A DNA stretch of 33,928 nucleotides. Source: Candidatus Avimonas narfae. GTDB taxonomy: Bacteria > Bacillota > Clostridia > Oscillospirales > Acutalibacteraceae. The position numbers and the translations under genes are program-made. The stretch spans positions 1-33,928 of the forward strand of contig CAJFNR010000021.1 in the NCBI GenBank assembly GCA_904395335.1. The letters are read 5' to 3'. The notes under the pieces are model-generated. The model ran no database searches and had not been told where the DNA came from. It saw only the letters and a list, made by a program, of their open reading frames with translations. Below are positions 1-8,832 of this stretch, one piece after another (positions within the stretch are counted from its first letter, which is position 1; each line of letters opens with the position of its first letter).

Positions 1-1047
1 AGGAGGTAGAAATCTTCTACCGCTTTATCGGCAAAATCGAATGACACATCTTGAGATACCCAACAATATCTTTAACTAAGGGAAACTGGCGAAACTTATC
101 CTGATATTACACTTCTCCAACCTCTTGCATATTTTTTTGGAGTCTCTCTTGATGAACTTATGGGGTATAACCGCGAAAAAATCCAAGCGGAAATTAAAGA
201 AGTTCTTGTATATTACAAATCTACTTGGAAAAAAGATTGGAAAAAAGCAAGAGAGATCATTACGAAAGCATATCACGATTACCCAAATGATTACTGGGTG
301 ATGCACTATTATATGTGCAATATCGGCGGAGATATGGCCGACAATGATTCGACCGTGCTATTAGAGCATAAAGATGAATTTTTGTCTATATGCAATAAAA
401 TAATAGATGGTTGCACCGAGGAATCGCTTCGGTTGAATGCGTGGAATATGCGCGCAAAGATATGTTATGCTGAAGGCAAAACGGAAGAAGCCTTGGAAAT
501 CTATCGAAGCAAATTTACAAATTGGTATCATACCTTAGGTCAAAAAAATGAGCAACTTTTTGCGAAAAATACATCCGAATACTACTATTGGGTTCAAAAA
601 AACATGTACGAACTTGCAGAATTTGCAGGAGATAAGTTGGGAAAAGTGGTATTTTTTGATGCACAACTTTCCATACAGGATAAAGTAAAAAAAGCTTTGA
701 AATATGGGGAATGGTTTTTAACCGCAGCAAAGGAAACAAACGAAGCCTTTTTTGCAATTGTAGCTCACTCTTTTCTTGGCAGAATGAATAATGATCTTAT
801 TTATCGTGGAGGGACGGATGCGGATACAATATCCATTATGAATAAATATCTTGTTGCAACCCAAAGGCTTACAGAACTATCACTAAAAAATACAGTTTTG
901 TTTGAGGTAACGACTGCATGTCATGATACCGATAATTTACTTCAATGGACAGTCGATCGCTTATTGAATACCAAACACTGCAGAATGGAAGAGCTATTAA
1001 ACAATCCGGAATATGCCAAAATCTTGAATAAATATAATTCAAAATAG
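1..1047 (+). pseudogene. Degraded XRE-family transcriptional regulator, N-terminus missing or frameshifted
   Basis: The intact part of the reading frame runs from about 76 to 1047, with an ATG at 160. Translated before that ATG, the frame reads ETGETYPDITLLQPLAYFFG followed by VSLDELMGYN. This is the end of an XRE helix-turn-helix and the usual hinge into a sensor domain. An in-frame TAA at 73-75 separates it from upstream sequence that would encode the rest of the HTH; the expected SKWETGE block seems to have lost about two bases near 80. The remaining roughly 295 residues are a helical TPR-like region (for example EGKTEEALEIY), as in many clostridial XRE regulators. The gene is AT-rich compared with the genes that follow. 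I read it as a decayed regulator; a shortened protein from ATG 160 would lack the DNA-binding domain. The window edge prevents seeing the true start. Confidence 0.6.
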
Positions 1048-1194
1048 GTTATGTGCACTATATTCTTTGACGGGAATTCACTCATCTCCAGAACAATCGA
1101 CTTGCAGAAGGAAATCGCTATATTTATGAAAACCGCTTTAGTAGATGGAAAATTTCTTTTGTAATATGAAGCCTCCTTTTCGCTCTATTCAAAG

Positions 1195-1217
1195 AGTCCA
1201 GCCTTATTGGCTGGACT
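1195..1217 (+). terminator. Hairpin terminator after the XRE remnant
   Basis: Perfect 9-bp inverted repeat AGTCCAGCC / GGCTGGACT with a 5-nt TTATT loop, followed by a short pyrimidine run (TTCTCC). It lies about 150 nt after the stop of the regulator remnant and before the next promoter. Confidence 0.65.
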
Positions 1218-1285
1218 TTCTCCTATCACTCCATCTTCCTGCTATACCACAAAAGGTCATATTCGTATAATTAATAGATATTGCG

Positions 1286-1315
1286 TTGAGTTTTTGAACT
1301 GTTCTATGTTATAAT
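1286..1315 (+). promoter_or_regulatory. Sigma-A-type promoter with extended -10
   Basis: TTGAGT (1286-1291), 18-nt spacer, TATAAT (1310-1315), with TG one base upstream of the -10. The sequence TGTTATAATAAAGG is shared with the repeats near 21805 and 22029 on the other strand. It lies about 290 nt before the first good start codon, so the transcript would have a long non-coding 5' part. Confidence 0.65.
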
Positions 1316-1318
1316 AAA

Positions 1319-1548
1319 GGTCGAGGGAAATGCGACAGCAACTCTCGGGAACACTGCCGCTATACCTCAGTAGAGCCCCCCGCCCTAGTCCATTCGTTTG
1401 CAAGAGCTCTCGAGTTGGTTGGCTGTCGTGTCAACCGCGGTATTATACGGGTTCGACTCTCCCATCCGAAACAGTAAAAACAAAGTTTTATATAACCACT
1501 TGCCGAACAAATCCGGACCTTTGCTTTTGCCAGTGGGTTCGGATTTGT
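1319..1548 (+). ncRNA. Candidate structured RNA (unassigned)
   Basis: This stretch follows a good promoter and lacks a credible coding start. Its 5' end matches the repeat family at 21700-22057 (AAATGCGA, then CTCGGGAAC, then CTGCCG). Visible structure: 1331-1344 can pair with 1412-1430 (14 bp around a 5-nt bulge), and 1507-1519 pairs with 1536-1548 (13 bp, one G-U), the latter a possible end of the RNA. GGGTTCGACTCTCCC at 1450-1464 resembles a tRNA T-loop, but no acceptor or anticodon arm fits, so it is not a tRNA. It could be a stand-alone small RNA (raiA-like RNAs would be one comparison) or a leader of the next gene. No Rfam family is asserted. Confidence 0.4.
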
Positions 1549-1608
1549 CATATCTCCCCCACTATTGGGATGTGCTGCGGCAATAGAAGGATGAAAAGAG
1601 ATAGAGCA

Positions 1609-2355
1609 ATGGAAAAATACAAATCCTTCTTTCGTAAAAATAAAAAAGCGGTAACGGCCGCTATTATCGCGGTTGTCATTCTGGCGGTGGGAATAGCCGG
1701 TTGCTGTGTGGCGGGTTCTGCACGCGAAGAAGATATCGGTACAGGTCAAGCACCTGCCCAACAGCAAGAAACGAACCCTGTCACGGTAATGAAAGAAGAG
1801 GCGGCAAAAGAAGCGTTGGAAACAGACAGCACTGACAGCCGTTTCCCATCAGCTACCACGGCCGGAAGCGTTTATACGGAGCCAGCGACAGCAGATGGCG
1901 ATACAGACAGCAGCTTACCGCCGTCTTCATCCAGCCAGCATGTTGAAACAGCTGAAAACAGTACACGCAGCGGTGGCGGTACCACATCTGTGCATCAACA
2001 TGAATGGGTAAATCACACGATACAGGTATGGGTGCCAAAAATCGTGACGATTGTAGACCAGCCAGAACAAACGGTATTTGGTGCACGGTTTTACACCATG
2101 AACAACTCAGGTGATTACGTAGCCAATGGTCCTACCTACTGGTTTGAGAATGGCTTTACACAGGATGATCTGAAAAGCCTTATAAAAGAAGGGTTGATGA
2201 ACGCCGATGAGAATGGGTTGTATAACGGCGTTTATTATGGAAACTACCAGAACGTTACCAAAACAATCCCCGCGGTAACCCACCAGGAAGACCAAGGACA
2301 TTATGAAAACAATGTGGATTTTCAATATTGCAGCAGCTGCGGGCAACGCAAATAG
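1609..2355 (+). CDS. Membrane-anchored secreted protein of unknown function
   Basis: About 248 residues from ATG 1609. In-frame ATGs at 1591 and 1570 are alternatives, and none has an ideal ribosome binding site. The N-terminus is positively charged (EKYKSFFRKNKKAV), followed by a hydrophobic segment (about residues 15-33, AAIIAVVILAVGIAGCCVA), so it is a membrane anchor or signal peptide with the rest outside. A Ser/Thr/Glu-rich low-complexity linker follows (about 35-125). The C-terminal part begins HQHEWVNH, contains an aromatic block (NGPTYWFENGF) and ends in CSSCGQRK, a CxxC pair. Together with the HxH it might bind metal, which is inference. I recognise no family. The next gene, DAHP synthase, lies about 60 nt downstream and has its own ribosome binding site. 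Confidence 0.65.
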   Translation: MEKYKSFFRKNKKAVTAAIIAVVILAVGIAGCCVAGSAREEDIGTGQAPAQQQETNPVTVMKEEAAKEALETDSTDSRFPSATTAGSVYTEPATADGDTDSSLPPSSSSQHVETAENSTRSGGGTTSVHQHEWVNHTIQVWVPKIVTIVDQPEQTVFGARFYTMNNSGDYVANGPTYWFENGFTQDDLKSLIKEGLMNADENGLYNGVYYGNYQNVTKTIPAVTHQEDQGHYENNVDFQYCSSCGQRK

Positions 2356-2417
2356 GCCCGCCTGTGTTATAACTAAGGGCATTCAAATTTACATAATCGC
2401 TTTGGAGGACATAAAAA

Positions 2418-3449
2418 ATGGCCATGAAAGTCAATAAGGAATTGCCTTCGCCGGCGGAACTGAAAAAGGCCTATCGGTTGCCGGACACCCTGGAAAAAAT
2501 CAAAAAGCAGCGGGACGTGGAAATCCGTGAGGTATTTACCGGCCATTCCGACAAATTTATCGTGCTGGTAGGACCCTGTTCGGCCGACAATGAAGAGGCG
2601 GTATGCGAATACGTCGTGCGGCTGGCAGCGGTAAATGAAAAAGTATCGGATAAGCTTCTGCTGATCCCCAGGATTTACACCAACAAGCCCCGGACTACCG
2701 GAGAGGGCTATAAGGGAATGTTGCACCAGCCTGAGCCCGACAAGGCGCCGGATCTTTTCAGTGGCATTATCGCCATACGAAAGATGCACATCCGCGCCAT
2801 TGCGGAAAGCGGCCTCACCGCAGCCGACGAGATGCTCTATCCGGAAAACCGCAGTTACCTGGATGATTTGCTCTCCTACGAGGCTATCGGCGCACGCTCC
2901 GTGGAAAATCAGCAGCACCGCCTGACCGCCAGCGGCATGGATATCCCCGTCGGAATGAAAAATCCCACCAGCGGGGATTTATCCGTTATGCTGAATTCCG
3001 TTATAGCGGCACAGCATTCCCATACCTTTATTTACCGTGGATGTGATGTGACCACAGACGGCAACGAGCTGGCCCATGTCATCCTCCGGGGCGGTGTAGA
3101 CAAATACGGCACCAATATTCCGAACTATCATTATGAGGACATGGTGCGCTTGCTGGAAATGTATCAAAAGCTGGAGCTGAAAAATCCCGCCGCCATCATC
3201 GATGTGAACCACGCCAACTCCAACAAGCAGTTTAAGGAACAAATCCGAATCGTCAGCGAGGTGCTGCACAGCCGCCGGTATAACAGCGAGCTCAAAGCAT
3301 TGGTAAAAGGCGTTATGATCGAAAGTTATCTGGAAGAGGGATGTCAGAAAATCGGGACCACACGCATCTATGGCAAGTCCATCACCGATCCCTGCCTGGG
3401 ATGGAAGGACACGGAAGAACTGCTCTATCGCATCGCTGAAAACTGTTAA
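2418..3449 (+). CDS. aroF: 3-deoxy-7-phosphoheptulonate (DAHP) synthase, class I
   Basis: 343 residues, the usual length of class I AroF/G/H enzymes. It would catalyse the first committed step of the shikimate pathway, condensing phosphoenolpyruvate and erythrose 4-phosphate in the cytoplasm. Recognisable family blocks are LVGPCSADN (about 50-58), PRIYTNKPRTT (about 84-94) with the active-site Lys-Pro-Arg, AADEML (about 135), VGMKNPTSGD (about 174-183) and IDVNHANSNK (about 258-267). A GGAGG ribosome binding site precedes the ATG by 8-9 nt. The paralogue type (AroF, AroG or AroH feedback class) cannot be fixed by eye, so the symbol is provisional. A terminator follows directly. No other shikimate gene is nearby. 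Confidence 0.93.
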   Translation: MAMKVNKELPSPAELKKAYRLPDTLEKIKKQRDVEIREVFTGHSDKFIVLVGPCSADNEEAVCEYVVRLAAVNEKVSDKLLLIPRIYTNKPRTTGEGYKGMLHQPEPDKAPDLFSGIIAIRKMHIRAIAESGLTAADEMLYPENRSYLDDLLSYEAIGARSVENQQHRLTASGMDIPVGMKNPTSGDLSVMLNSVIAAQHSHTFIYRGCDVTTDGNELAHVILRGGVDKYGTNIPNYHYEDMVRLLEMYQKLELKNPAAIIDVNHANSNKQFKEQIRIVSEVLHSRRYNSELKALVKGVMIESYLEEGCQKIGTTRIYGKSITDPCLGWKDTEELLYRIAENC

Positions 3450-3461
3450 AATAGCCATATC

Positions 3462-3498
3462 AAAAAGGGCTGGCGTTTGTCGCGAAAGCCCCTTTTTT
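3462..3498 (+). terminator. Rho-independent terminator after DAHP synthase
   Basis: AAAAAGGGCT and AGCCCCTTTTTT flank a short loop and end in a T-run, 12 nt after the stop codon. Confidence 0.75.
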
Positions 3499-3541
3499 CC
3501 ACATTCCTTTTCGGAAAATGCTCCCGCCTGCACTTTCCATA

Positions 3542-3569
3542 TTCAAAACGATTTTTGGCATGCTATAAT
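3542..3569 (+). promoter_or_regulatory. Probable promoter of the CAP-domain lipoprotein gene
   Basis: TTCAAA (3542-3547), 16-nt spacer, TATAAT (3564-3569), with an extended TGC before the -10. It gives a leader of about 110 nt. Confidence 0.5.
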
Positions 3570-3613
3570 GCCTCAGGCAAACGAAAAATCCAACCTGATT
3601 TTTCAAAATGATT

Positions 3614-3655
3614 TGTGCACAGCCCTTTCCTCAGATACCAAAACAGATGTGCACA
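3614..3655 (+). promoter_or_regulatory. Pair of TGTGCACA palindromes in the leader
   Basis: The self-complementary octamer TGTGCACA occurs at 3614-3621 and again at 3648-3655, between the likely promoter and the start codon at 3683. The two could act as paired operator half-sites or pair with each other in the RNA. The function is inferred only from the repetition. Confidence 0.25.
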
Positions 3656-3682
3656 TTTGTTTACGTCAAAGCGAGGTTTTGC

Positions 3683-4603
3683 ATGAAAATCAAATCTCTT
3701 ATTTTTACTTTCATCATCAGTTCGGCGGTTTTGCTGACAGGTTGCAGCAGCGCCACGGAGACGATATCCGACGATCATCTGTCTAACGGTACGGCTTCAC
3801 AGGAAACCGTCTCCACAACAGAGCCCCCCTCCCCCACCGAAGAGGTTCCGGCGGATTCCACCGCAGTGTCAACTGATTCGACGACAGAGGCTTTAGTTTC
3901 CTCCGAAACCGACCCTTCTCCCACTTCCACAACCACTCAGAACAGCAAAAGCGAAACCACCGGGCAAACAGCCCCTCCTCAGACCACCACAGCTCCCCAT
4001 GTTCATCGTTATACGTCTAAAATAGTAGCTCCCACCTGTACCTCCGGAGGATATACCCTCTATACCTGTTCCTGCGGAGCACAGTATACCGATAATCATA
4101 CGGATGCCTTGGGCCACGATTTGGGGCCCTGGGTCACCGTCAAGGAACCCACACTTTCTTCCGAAGGGCAGCGGCAGGCAGTCTGCCGCCGCAACGATCA
4201 CATCGAGGTACAAAGCCTTCCCCGTTTGGACAAAATCGATGCCTTTGTGCAAGAGGTAGTGGAACTTGTCAATCAGGAGCGGAGCAAAGAAGGCCTCCCC
4301 TCCCTTACCGGTGTGACGGCATTGCATTCTTATGCGGCCACCAGAAGCAGTGAACTGGTATCCGTTTTTAACCATGTACGCCCGGATGGATCCAATCCCC
4401 TTCATGACGTTCTGCAGCTGGGATACCGCACAGCAGGGGAAAACATCGCTTATGGTTACGCTACCCCTCAGGCGGTGATGGAAGGCTGGATGAATTCCCC
4501 CGGCCATCGCGCCAATATTCTTTCACCAAACTTTTCCTATATCGGGGTCGGCTGCTATCAAAAGGGGAACACCCTGTACTGGACGCAGATTTTTGCCGGT
4601 TAA
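3683..4603 (+). CDS. Lipoprotein with CAP/SCP (PR-1-like) domain
   Basis: 306 residues from ATG 3683, chosen because a GAGG lies 6 nt upstream and the product then starts with a clean lipoprotein signal peptide (MKIKSLIFTFIISSAVLLTG, lipid-anchored Cys21). A long Ser/Thr/Pro/Glu-rich wall-spanning linker follows (about 22-130). Next is a Cys/His segment with TCTSGGYTLYTCSCG and a following ALGHDLGPW, a repeat-like unit seen in clostridial surface proteins. The C-terminal CAP domain (about 200-306) shows VNQERSKEGLPSL, GENIAYGYA, WMNSPGHRANIL and the terminal YWTQIFAG. Bacterial CAP proteins of this kind are extracellular and their activity is mostly unknown. The gene stands alone with its own promoter and a strong terminator. 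Confidence 0.88.
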   Translation: MKIKSLIFTFIISSAVLLTGCSSATETISDDHLSNGTASQETVSTTEPPSPTEEVPADSTAVSTDSTTEALVSSETDPSPTSTTTQNSKSETTGQTAPPQTTTAPHVHRYTSKIVAPTCTSGGYTLYTCSCGAQYTDNHTDALGHDLGPWVTVKEPTLSSEGQRQAVCRRNDHIEVQSLPRLDKIDAFVQEVVELVNQERSKEGLPSLTGVTALHSYAATRSSELVSVFNHVRPDGSNPLHDVLQLGYRTAGENIAYGYATPQAVMEGWMNSPGHRANILSPNFSYIGVGCYQKGNTLYWTQIFAG

Positions 4604-4615
4604 ATAGGATACGCA

Positions 4616-4654
4616 AAGAAGTCCCGCAGCCGTATGCGTGCTGCGGGACTTCTT
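4616..4654. terminator. Strong bidirectional terminator between convergent genes
   Basis: A perfect 15-bp inverted repeat, AAGAAGTCCCGCAGC at 4616-4630 and its complement at 4640-4654, with a 9-nt loop. It has A-rich and T-rich ends on both sides. It separates the CAP lipoprotein gene from the convergent ABC exporter gene. Confidence 0.85.
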
Positions 4655-4664
4655 ATCATGCGGC

Positions 4665-7079
4665 TTATTCGGAGCGAAGGGCCACCACAGGATCTTTTTT
4701 CGCCGCCATTTTGGCCGGAATCAAGCTGGCGATCCAGGTCAGCAACCAACTGAGAAGAATCATACAGACGGCGATAAACGGGCTCATGCTGGCGATGGTA
4801 TTCACCCCCACCAGGCTGTCCAGTATTCTGTTGGCCACGGCACAGATTCCCAGTGCCGCGATCACTGCAATCACACCGGAAGTAAGGCCAATCATAGAAG
4901 CCTCCGCCTTGAATACCCGGGCGATGTCCTTTTTCCGCGCCCCCATGGCGCGGAGGATTCCGATTTCACGGATGCGCTCGATGACGGACGAGTAGGTGAG
5001 TATGGCGATCATCACGGAGGACACCACCAGGGAAATGGCTGAAAAAGCAATCAGGGCATAAGTGATGATATCGATAACATCCCCCAGCATATTGGAAACC
5101 ACAGAGGAAACATCGGTGTATTCCACTTTGAGGCCGTCGTCCTCATGACTGGCGTTCCACTCATCCAGAAAGTCCAGAATGACATCCTTGCTGTCAAAAT
5201 CCGAAGGATAAATCAAAATGGTCGACGGCGTCAGAGAATAGCCAAATTTGGCCAGATTATCCTGATAGGAAGCCTGCGATCCGCCGGACATCATATCCCC
5301 CATGGTGATGGAATGCTCGTCCTTCTCATCCGGAAACGCCCGGCCCGTGGTGACATCGGTATCCGGGCTGGCCAGCTGAGCGGCAACCACGGCGGATTCC
5401 TTATTGGCCTCATAAACCGCTTGTGTCAGCGCCGGAGTGTAGCCTATTCCTTCGGATATCCACGCGGCGGAGGCGTCCTCCTTTTCCCTCAGCACGCTGA
5501 TCACCCGGAGCGTGATGGTATTGTCCGACTGATAGGCCCGGGCATATTGGCCCTGTGTGGACGCCCCGCGATACAGTGTTTGATCCGGGTCGGATGTATC
5601 CGCCGTATACCAGGCATCGTTGAGCACCACTTTGAACTCCCGACCGATCAGATCGTCATAGGAGATTTCCTGCAAATCCTCCGTATACGAAATCCCCAGG
5701 GAATCCAGCACGGCGGTGGACAGCCGATTGTAGGAATCGACCACCAACGTCACCTCCCCGGCCTCAGTGGGAATGGCATGACCGGCGTCCTCCGCCGCCA
5801 GTACGGTATACTGCTCGGCAATATAAGCACTGTTGTCCAGGATCTGGGTAAAGGACGCGGTCTCCGCCTGAACATAAGAGCCGTCTTCCTTCTGTGCCAG
5901 CACATTCAGCTCCAGATCATACGCATAATCGATGCCGATCACATAATCCCGGCATGTTTCCTCCAGATACCGGAGATACTCCTCGCTCAGCTCCTGAGGC
6001 TCTCTTTCCACGGCAAACTCCTCATAGGGAAGTATACCGGTGGTGTTCTCCGGATACTCTGTCAGCTCGTGAGTAGCTCCTCCGGAAAAATCATACATCT
6101 GAGGTACGGAATCGGTGATGGCGATATAATTGGTGGAGGTGCTCTGCGCCATCACATTATCCACGTAATCCGACATACCGTTGGACACCGACAGCACAGC
6201 CGCCACGCCGATGATCCCAATGCTGGAGGCAAAGCTGGTAATAAAGGTACGGCTCTTTTTGGAAAGCAGATTTTTAAAGCTCAGGTTGACGGACGATTTC
6301 ATGGACATGGCCGCCCGGCGGTTCGCCCGTTTCTTTTCCACCTCGCTCATACGGGCCGCCTTATCTTCCTGAGCCTTGAGGATCTGCTGGACCTCTTCTT
6401 CACCCACCGGTGCGGAATCGTCCACCACCTCTCCGTCCAGCATCCGTACAATCCGGGTGGAATAGCGCTCCGCCAGGTCGGGATTATGCGTAACCATGAT
6501 CACCAGCCGATCCCGGGCTACCTCTTTAAGCAGTTCCATAACCTGAACGCCCGTATCGGTATCCAATGCCCCGGTGGGTTCATCTGCCAGGATGATGTCC
6601 GGGTTGGTCACCAGGGCGCGGGCGATGGCCACTCTTTGCATCTGGCCTCCGGACAGTTGGTTGGGCTTTTTTCGGATCATCTTGCCCAGCCCCACCGACT
6701 CCAATGCCTGTACCGCCCGGCTGCGGCGTTCCCCTTTGGGAATGCCTCCGATGGACAGTGCCAACTCCACGTTTTCCAGAATCGTCTGATGTGGGATCAG
6801 ATTGTAGCTTTGGAATACAAAGCCGATGGAATGGTTGCGGTAGGTGTCCCAGTCCCGGTCGCCGTACTGTTTGGTAGAACGTCCGTTGATGATTAGGTCG
6901 CCGCTGGTATACCGGTCCAACCCGCCGATGATGTTGAGCAGGGTAGTTTTGCCACAGCCGGAAGGCCCCAGAATGGATACGAATTCACTGTCCCGGAAGC
7001 GAAGACTGACCCCTTTCAAGGCTTCCACCCTGGTATCGCCGGAATCATAGGTCTTGACAATTTCTCTCAATTCAAGCAT
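4665..7079 (-). CDS. MacB-type ABC exporter, ATPase fused to FtsX-like permease
   Basis: 804 residues from ATG 7079, with AAAGGAA upstream; a longer reading from 7151 has no ribosome binding site. Residues 1 to about 225 are an ABC ATPase with Walker [10 protein letters not shown] (about 38-46), signature [13 protein letters not shown] (about 142), Walker [13 protein letters not shown] (about 162) and switch His in VTHNPD. A charged linker leads to a first membrane helix ([20 protein letters not shown]), then an extracytoplasmic domain of about 400 residues, then the FtsX core with three more helices near the C-terminus. This family (MacB, YknYZ, LolCDE) exports lipoproteins, peptides or antimicrobials, or moves force across the membrane. 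The substrate is unknown. Unlike the second exporter at 8833-12788, ATPase and permease are fused here. Confidence 0.9.
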   Translation of the reverse strand: MLELREIVKTYDSGDTRVEALKGVSLRFRDSEFVSILGPSGCGKTTLLNIIGGLDRYTSGDLIINGRSTKQYGDRDWDTYRNHSIGFVFQSYNLIPHQTILENVELALSIGGIPKGERRSRAVQALESVGLGKMIRKKPNQLSGGQMQRVAIARALVTNPDIILADEPTGALDTDTGVQVMELLKEVARDRLVIMVTHNPDLAERYSTRIVRMLDGEVVDDSAPVGEEEVQQILKAQEDKAARMSEVEKKRANRRAAMSMKSSVNLSFKNLLSKKSRTFITSFASSIGIIGVAAVLSVSNGMSDYVDNVMAQSTSTNYIAITDSVPQMYDFSGGATHELTEYPENTTGILPYEEFAVEREPQELSEEYLRYLEETCRDYVIGIDYAYDLELNVLAQKEDGSYVQAETASFTQILDNSAYIAEQYTVLAAEDAGHAIPTEAGEVTLVVDSYNRLSTAVLDSLGISYTEDLQEISYDDLIGREFKVVLNDAWYTADTSDPDQTLYRGASTQGQYARAYQSDNTITLRVISVLREKEDASAAWISEGIGYTPALTQAVYEANKESAVVAAQLASPDTDVTTGRAFPDEKDEHSITMGDMMSGGSQASYQDNLAKFGYSLTPSTILIYPSDFDSKDVILDFLDEWNASHEDDGLKVEYTDVSSVVSNMLGDVIDIITYALIAFSAISLVVSSVMIAILTYSSVIERIREIGILRAMGARKKDIARVFKAEASMIGLTSGVIAVIAALGICAVANRILDSLVGVNTIASMSPFIAVCMILLSWLLTWIASLIPAKMAAKKDPVVALRSE

Positions 7080-7234
7080 GTACTGATGGTTCCTTTCCCT
7101 TTTAATAAGACACTTATGGAATCCAATAAAAGGCCCTTCTATCAATGGCATTGGAAAGAGCCCATAGGAAACCTTGGATCGAGCAAGGCACTACTTCATC
7201 TGAAGCTTGAGGGTACCGGACCGCAGGGACAGCG

Positions 7235-7340
7235 CCAGGCCTAGGGACTCCCCACATCGTTTGCCATCAAACATAGAGACTCTGGGCATAGAAAAACCAT
7301 GAACGCTGCCCCGTGTAGTTCGCTACCTAATGTCCCCGGT
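7235..7340 (-). repeat. 5'-truncated copy of the dispersed hairpin element
   Basis: Read on the minus strand this lies just after the metallophosphoesterase stop and before the ABC exporter start. It keeps the right arm of stem 2 (GGGCAGCGTTCATGG), the following ATGCCCAGAG and the closing GTCCCTAGGCCTGG. These match the full copy at 21882-22057 in order. The promoter and the first hairpin are missing. The sequence 7150-7190 (CCCATAGGAAACC, then GGATCGAGCAAGG) resembles 12953-12988, so the copy may extend further. Confidence 0.6.
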
Positions 7341-7341
7341 C

Positions 7342-8100
7342 TTATCCATTGCCGGGCGTGATCCGAAGCAGCACTAGCTCCGGCGGATTGCCGAATCGGG
7401 GAAGCGCGTTCAATGCCAAACCACGGCTAACCACCAATGTGCAGCGTTCCAAGGAATAGACCCCTCCAGCATAACGCGGAAACAACCCCTGATCGGGTGC
7501 ATACAGCCCATTGATCAGCCCCGGCAGGCGGATCTGCCCGCCATGGGCATGGCCGCAGCAGATCAGTTCGTAGCCGGAAGAACGATATTCCACAACCAGA
7601 TGTGGCCGGTGGGAAAGCAGGACCGAAAAGCAATCCGATCTCCTCTTTTTGCGGCAGGAGGCCAGCTGCCGGTTCCACTCCTTTTCCCCTACCCGGCAGT
7701 CGTCCAGCCCGCCGATCCAGAGGCGTTGGCCACGCACCGTCAGCTCGTCTGTTTGGCCCTGCAGCACCGTAACCCCCCGGGAACGGAAAGCATCCCTCAG
7801 CCGATCCCACTCCCCGGTACGCAGCTCGTGGTTGCCGGATACGGCATAACAAGGATACCGGGACGCCAGCCATTCTGTCAGCTGCTGCACACGTTCGTGG
7901 GAACGCAGGCAGTCGGCCATATCCCCGGCCATCAATACGGCGTCCGGAGACAGCTCCGCGACCCGGTCCACCAGAAGTTCCTGCTCCGCTCCGTAATCGG
8001 AGTCATGATAATCCGCCAGCAGGATAAGCCGCACCGTGTCCGTCACCCGGGAGCTTTCGACGGTATATTCCCGTATCACCGGTTTTCGCTTGCCTGTCAT
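7342..8100 (-). CDS. Calcineurin-like metallophosphoesterase (YkuE/YaeI-like)
   Basis: 252 residues. The five metal-binding blocks of the calcineurin-like family can be followed: ADYHDSDYG near residue 29 (usually SDLH), GDMAD near 60, GNHE near 91, LSHRPH near 163 and GHAHGGQ near 185. Two-metal phosphohydrolases of this group cleave phosphomonoesters or diesters, and some act on lipid headgroups. There is no N-terminal membrane segment, so this one appears cytoplasmic. Its ATG overlaps the sfsA stop by 4 nt (ATGA), which indicates coupled translation. The natural substrate cannot be told from sequence. Confidence 0.85.
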   Translation of the reverse strand: MTGKRKPVIREYTVESSRVTDTVRLILLADYHDSDYGAEQELLVDRVAELSPDAVLMAGDMADCLRSHERVQQLTEWLASRYPCYAVSGNHELRTGEWDRLRDAFRSRGVTVLQGQTDELTVRGQRLWIGGLDDCRVGEKEWNRQLASCRKKRRSDCFSVLLSHRPHLVVEYRSSGYELICCGHAHGGQIRLPGLINGLYAPDQGLFPRYAGGVYSLERCTLVVSRGLALNALPRFGNPPELVLLRITPGNG

Positions 8101-8816
8101 GGTTGCTCCTTTGACAAATCCATAGGGATCTCTTCATCCAGAATAAGGCTGTCCGGTGTCACCCGGCAGCACCGGGCGCTCATGGCCACCCCCGCTTCCC
8201 GCGCCTGGCGGAGAGCATCCCCAAAGGCGGAATGCATACGCCAGTTTGGGCGGAAGAGGCGGGCTGTTTCCATCTGGACTACAAACAGAACACCGGCATA
8301 ACAGCCCTTCCGGGACAATTCCGTCAGCTCCCTTATATGGCGGACCCCCCGCTCGGTGGGAGCATCGGGAAAAGACACAACGCCCTGTTCCTCCAGGGTC
8401 ACGCCCTTCACTTCCAGATATCCCCGATAGCCTGGGCCTTCCAGATAAAAGTCGAAACGGGAAACTTCGCTAACCGCTTCTCTCCGGATGAGGCGGGCAG
8501 GCTGTTCCTGCCCGGGAGGAGGCATCCCCCTGCTAAACGCCTCCTGAGCCACCCGGTTGGGCGCCTGGCTGTCCAGATTGATAAGCAGCCTGCCTCGGGA
8601 GGTTTCCTTCCACACCGCAATCAACGTATAGGCCGTCCGCCGGCTGGGGGAATCGTGATGTTGTACCACCGCCTCGGTACCGGGAATCAGCAGTTCCCGG
8701 CACCTGCCGGTATTGGGGACATGAGCCAGTACCTCCTGTCCCCCCAACTCCATAACCGCCAAAAAACGGTTGGGCCGGCGCAAAAAGCGCGCCGTTTTAA
8801 CAGATGTATACTGCAT
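8097..8816 (-). CDS. sfsA: SfsA family protein (sugar fermentation stimulation homologue)
   Basis: 239 residues, normal for SfsA. Family blocks are clear: FLRRPNRFLA, HVPNTGRCRELL (about 32-43), LINLDSQAPN, RFDFYL, YLEVKGVTL (about 133-141), FPDAPTERGVRHI and the late FRPNWRMHSAF. SfsA proteins combine an OB-fold with a nuclease-like fold and have been linked to nucleic-acid binding, while the name comes from a maltose phenotype in E. coli. The ribosome binding site AGGGAG lies 8 nt before the ATG. The gene follows the permease at 8833 by 16 nt and overlaps the phosphoesterase, so all are probably one transcript. Confidence 0.93.
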   Translation of the reverse strand: MQYTSVKTARFLRRPNRFLAVMELGGQEVLAHVPNTGRCRELLIPGTEAVVQHHDSPSRRTAYTLIAVWKETSRGRLLINLDSQAPNRVAQEAFSRGMPPPGQEQPARLIRREAVSEVSRFDFYLEGPGYRGYLEVKGVTLEEQGVVSFPDAPTERGVRHIRELTELSRKGCYAGVLFVVQMETARLFRPNWRMHSAFGDALRQAREAGVAMSARCCRVTPDSLILDEEIPMDLSKEQP

Positions 8817-8832
8817 GGAAACACTCCCTGCG

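Noticed and set aside
1051-1164. 37-codon open frame after the XRE remnant
   Set aside because: No ribosome binding site, no similarity seen, and a probable leftover of decayed coding sequence.
1440-1465. tRNA suspected from GGGTTCGACTCTCCC
   Set aside because: No acceptor stem, D arm or anticodon arm can be paired around it, and the T stem is imperfect.
1330-1608. N-terminal extension of the protein at 1609 to position 1330
   Set aside because: The extra residues are Cys/Arg/Pro-rich without a signal, lie over a structured RNA-like region and have no Shine-Dalgarno.
5145-6896. 583-residue plus-strand open frame opposite the MacB-type exporter
   Set aside because: The minus-strand protein has intact ABC motifs, while this frame has no family resemblance and no ribosome binding site. 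It is a shadow of GC-rich codon use.
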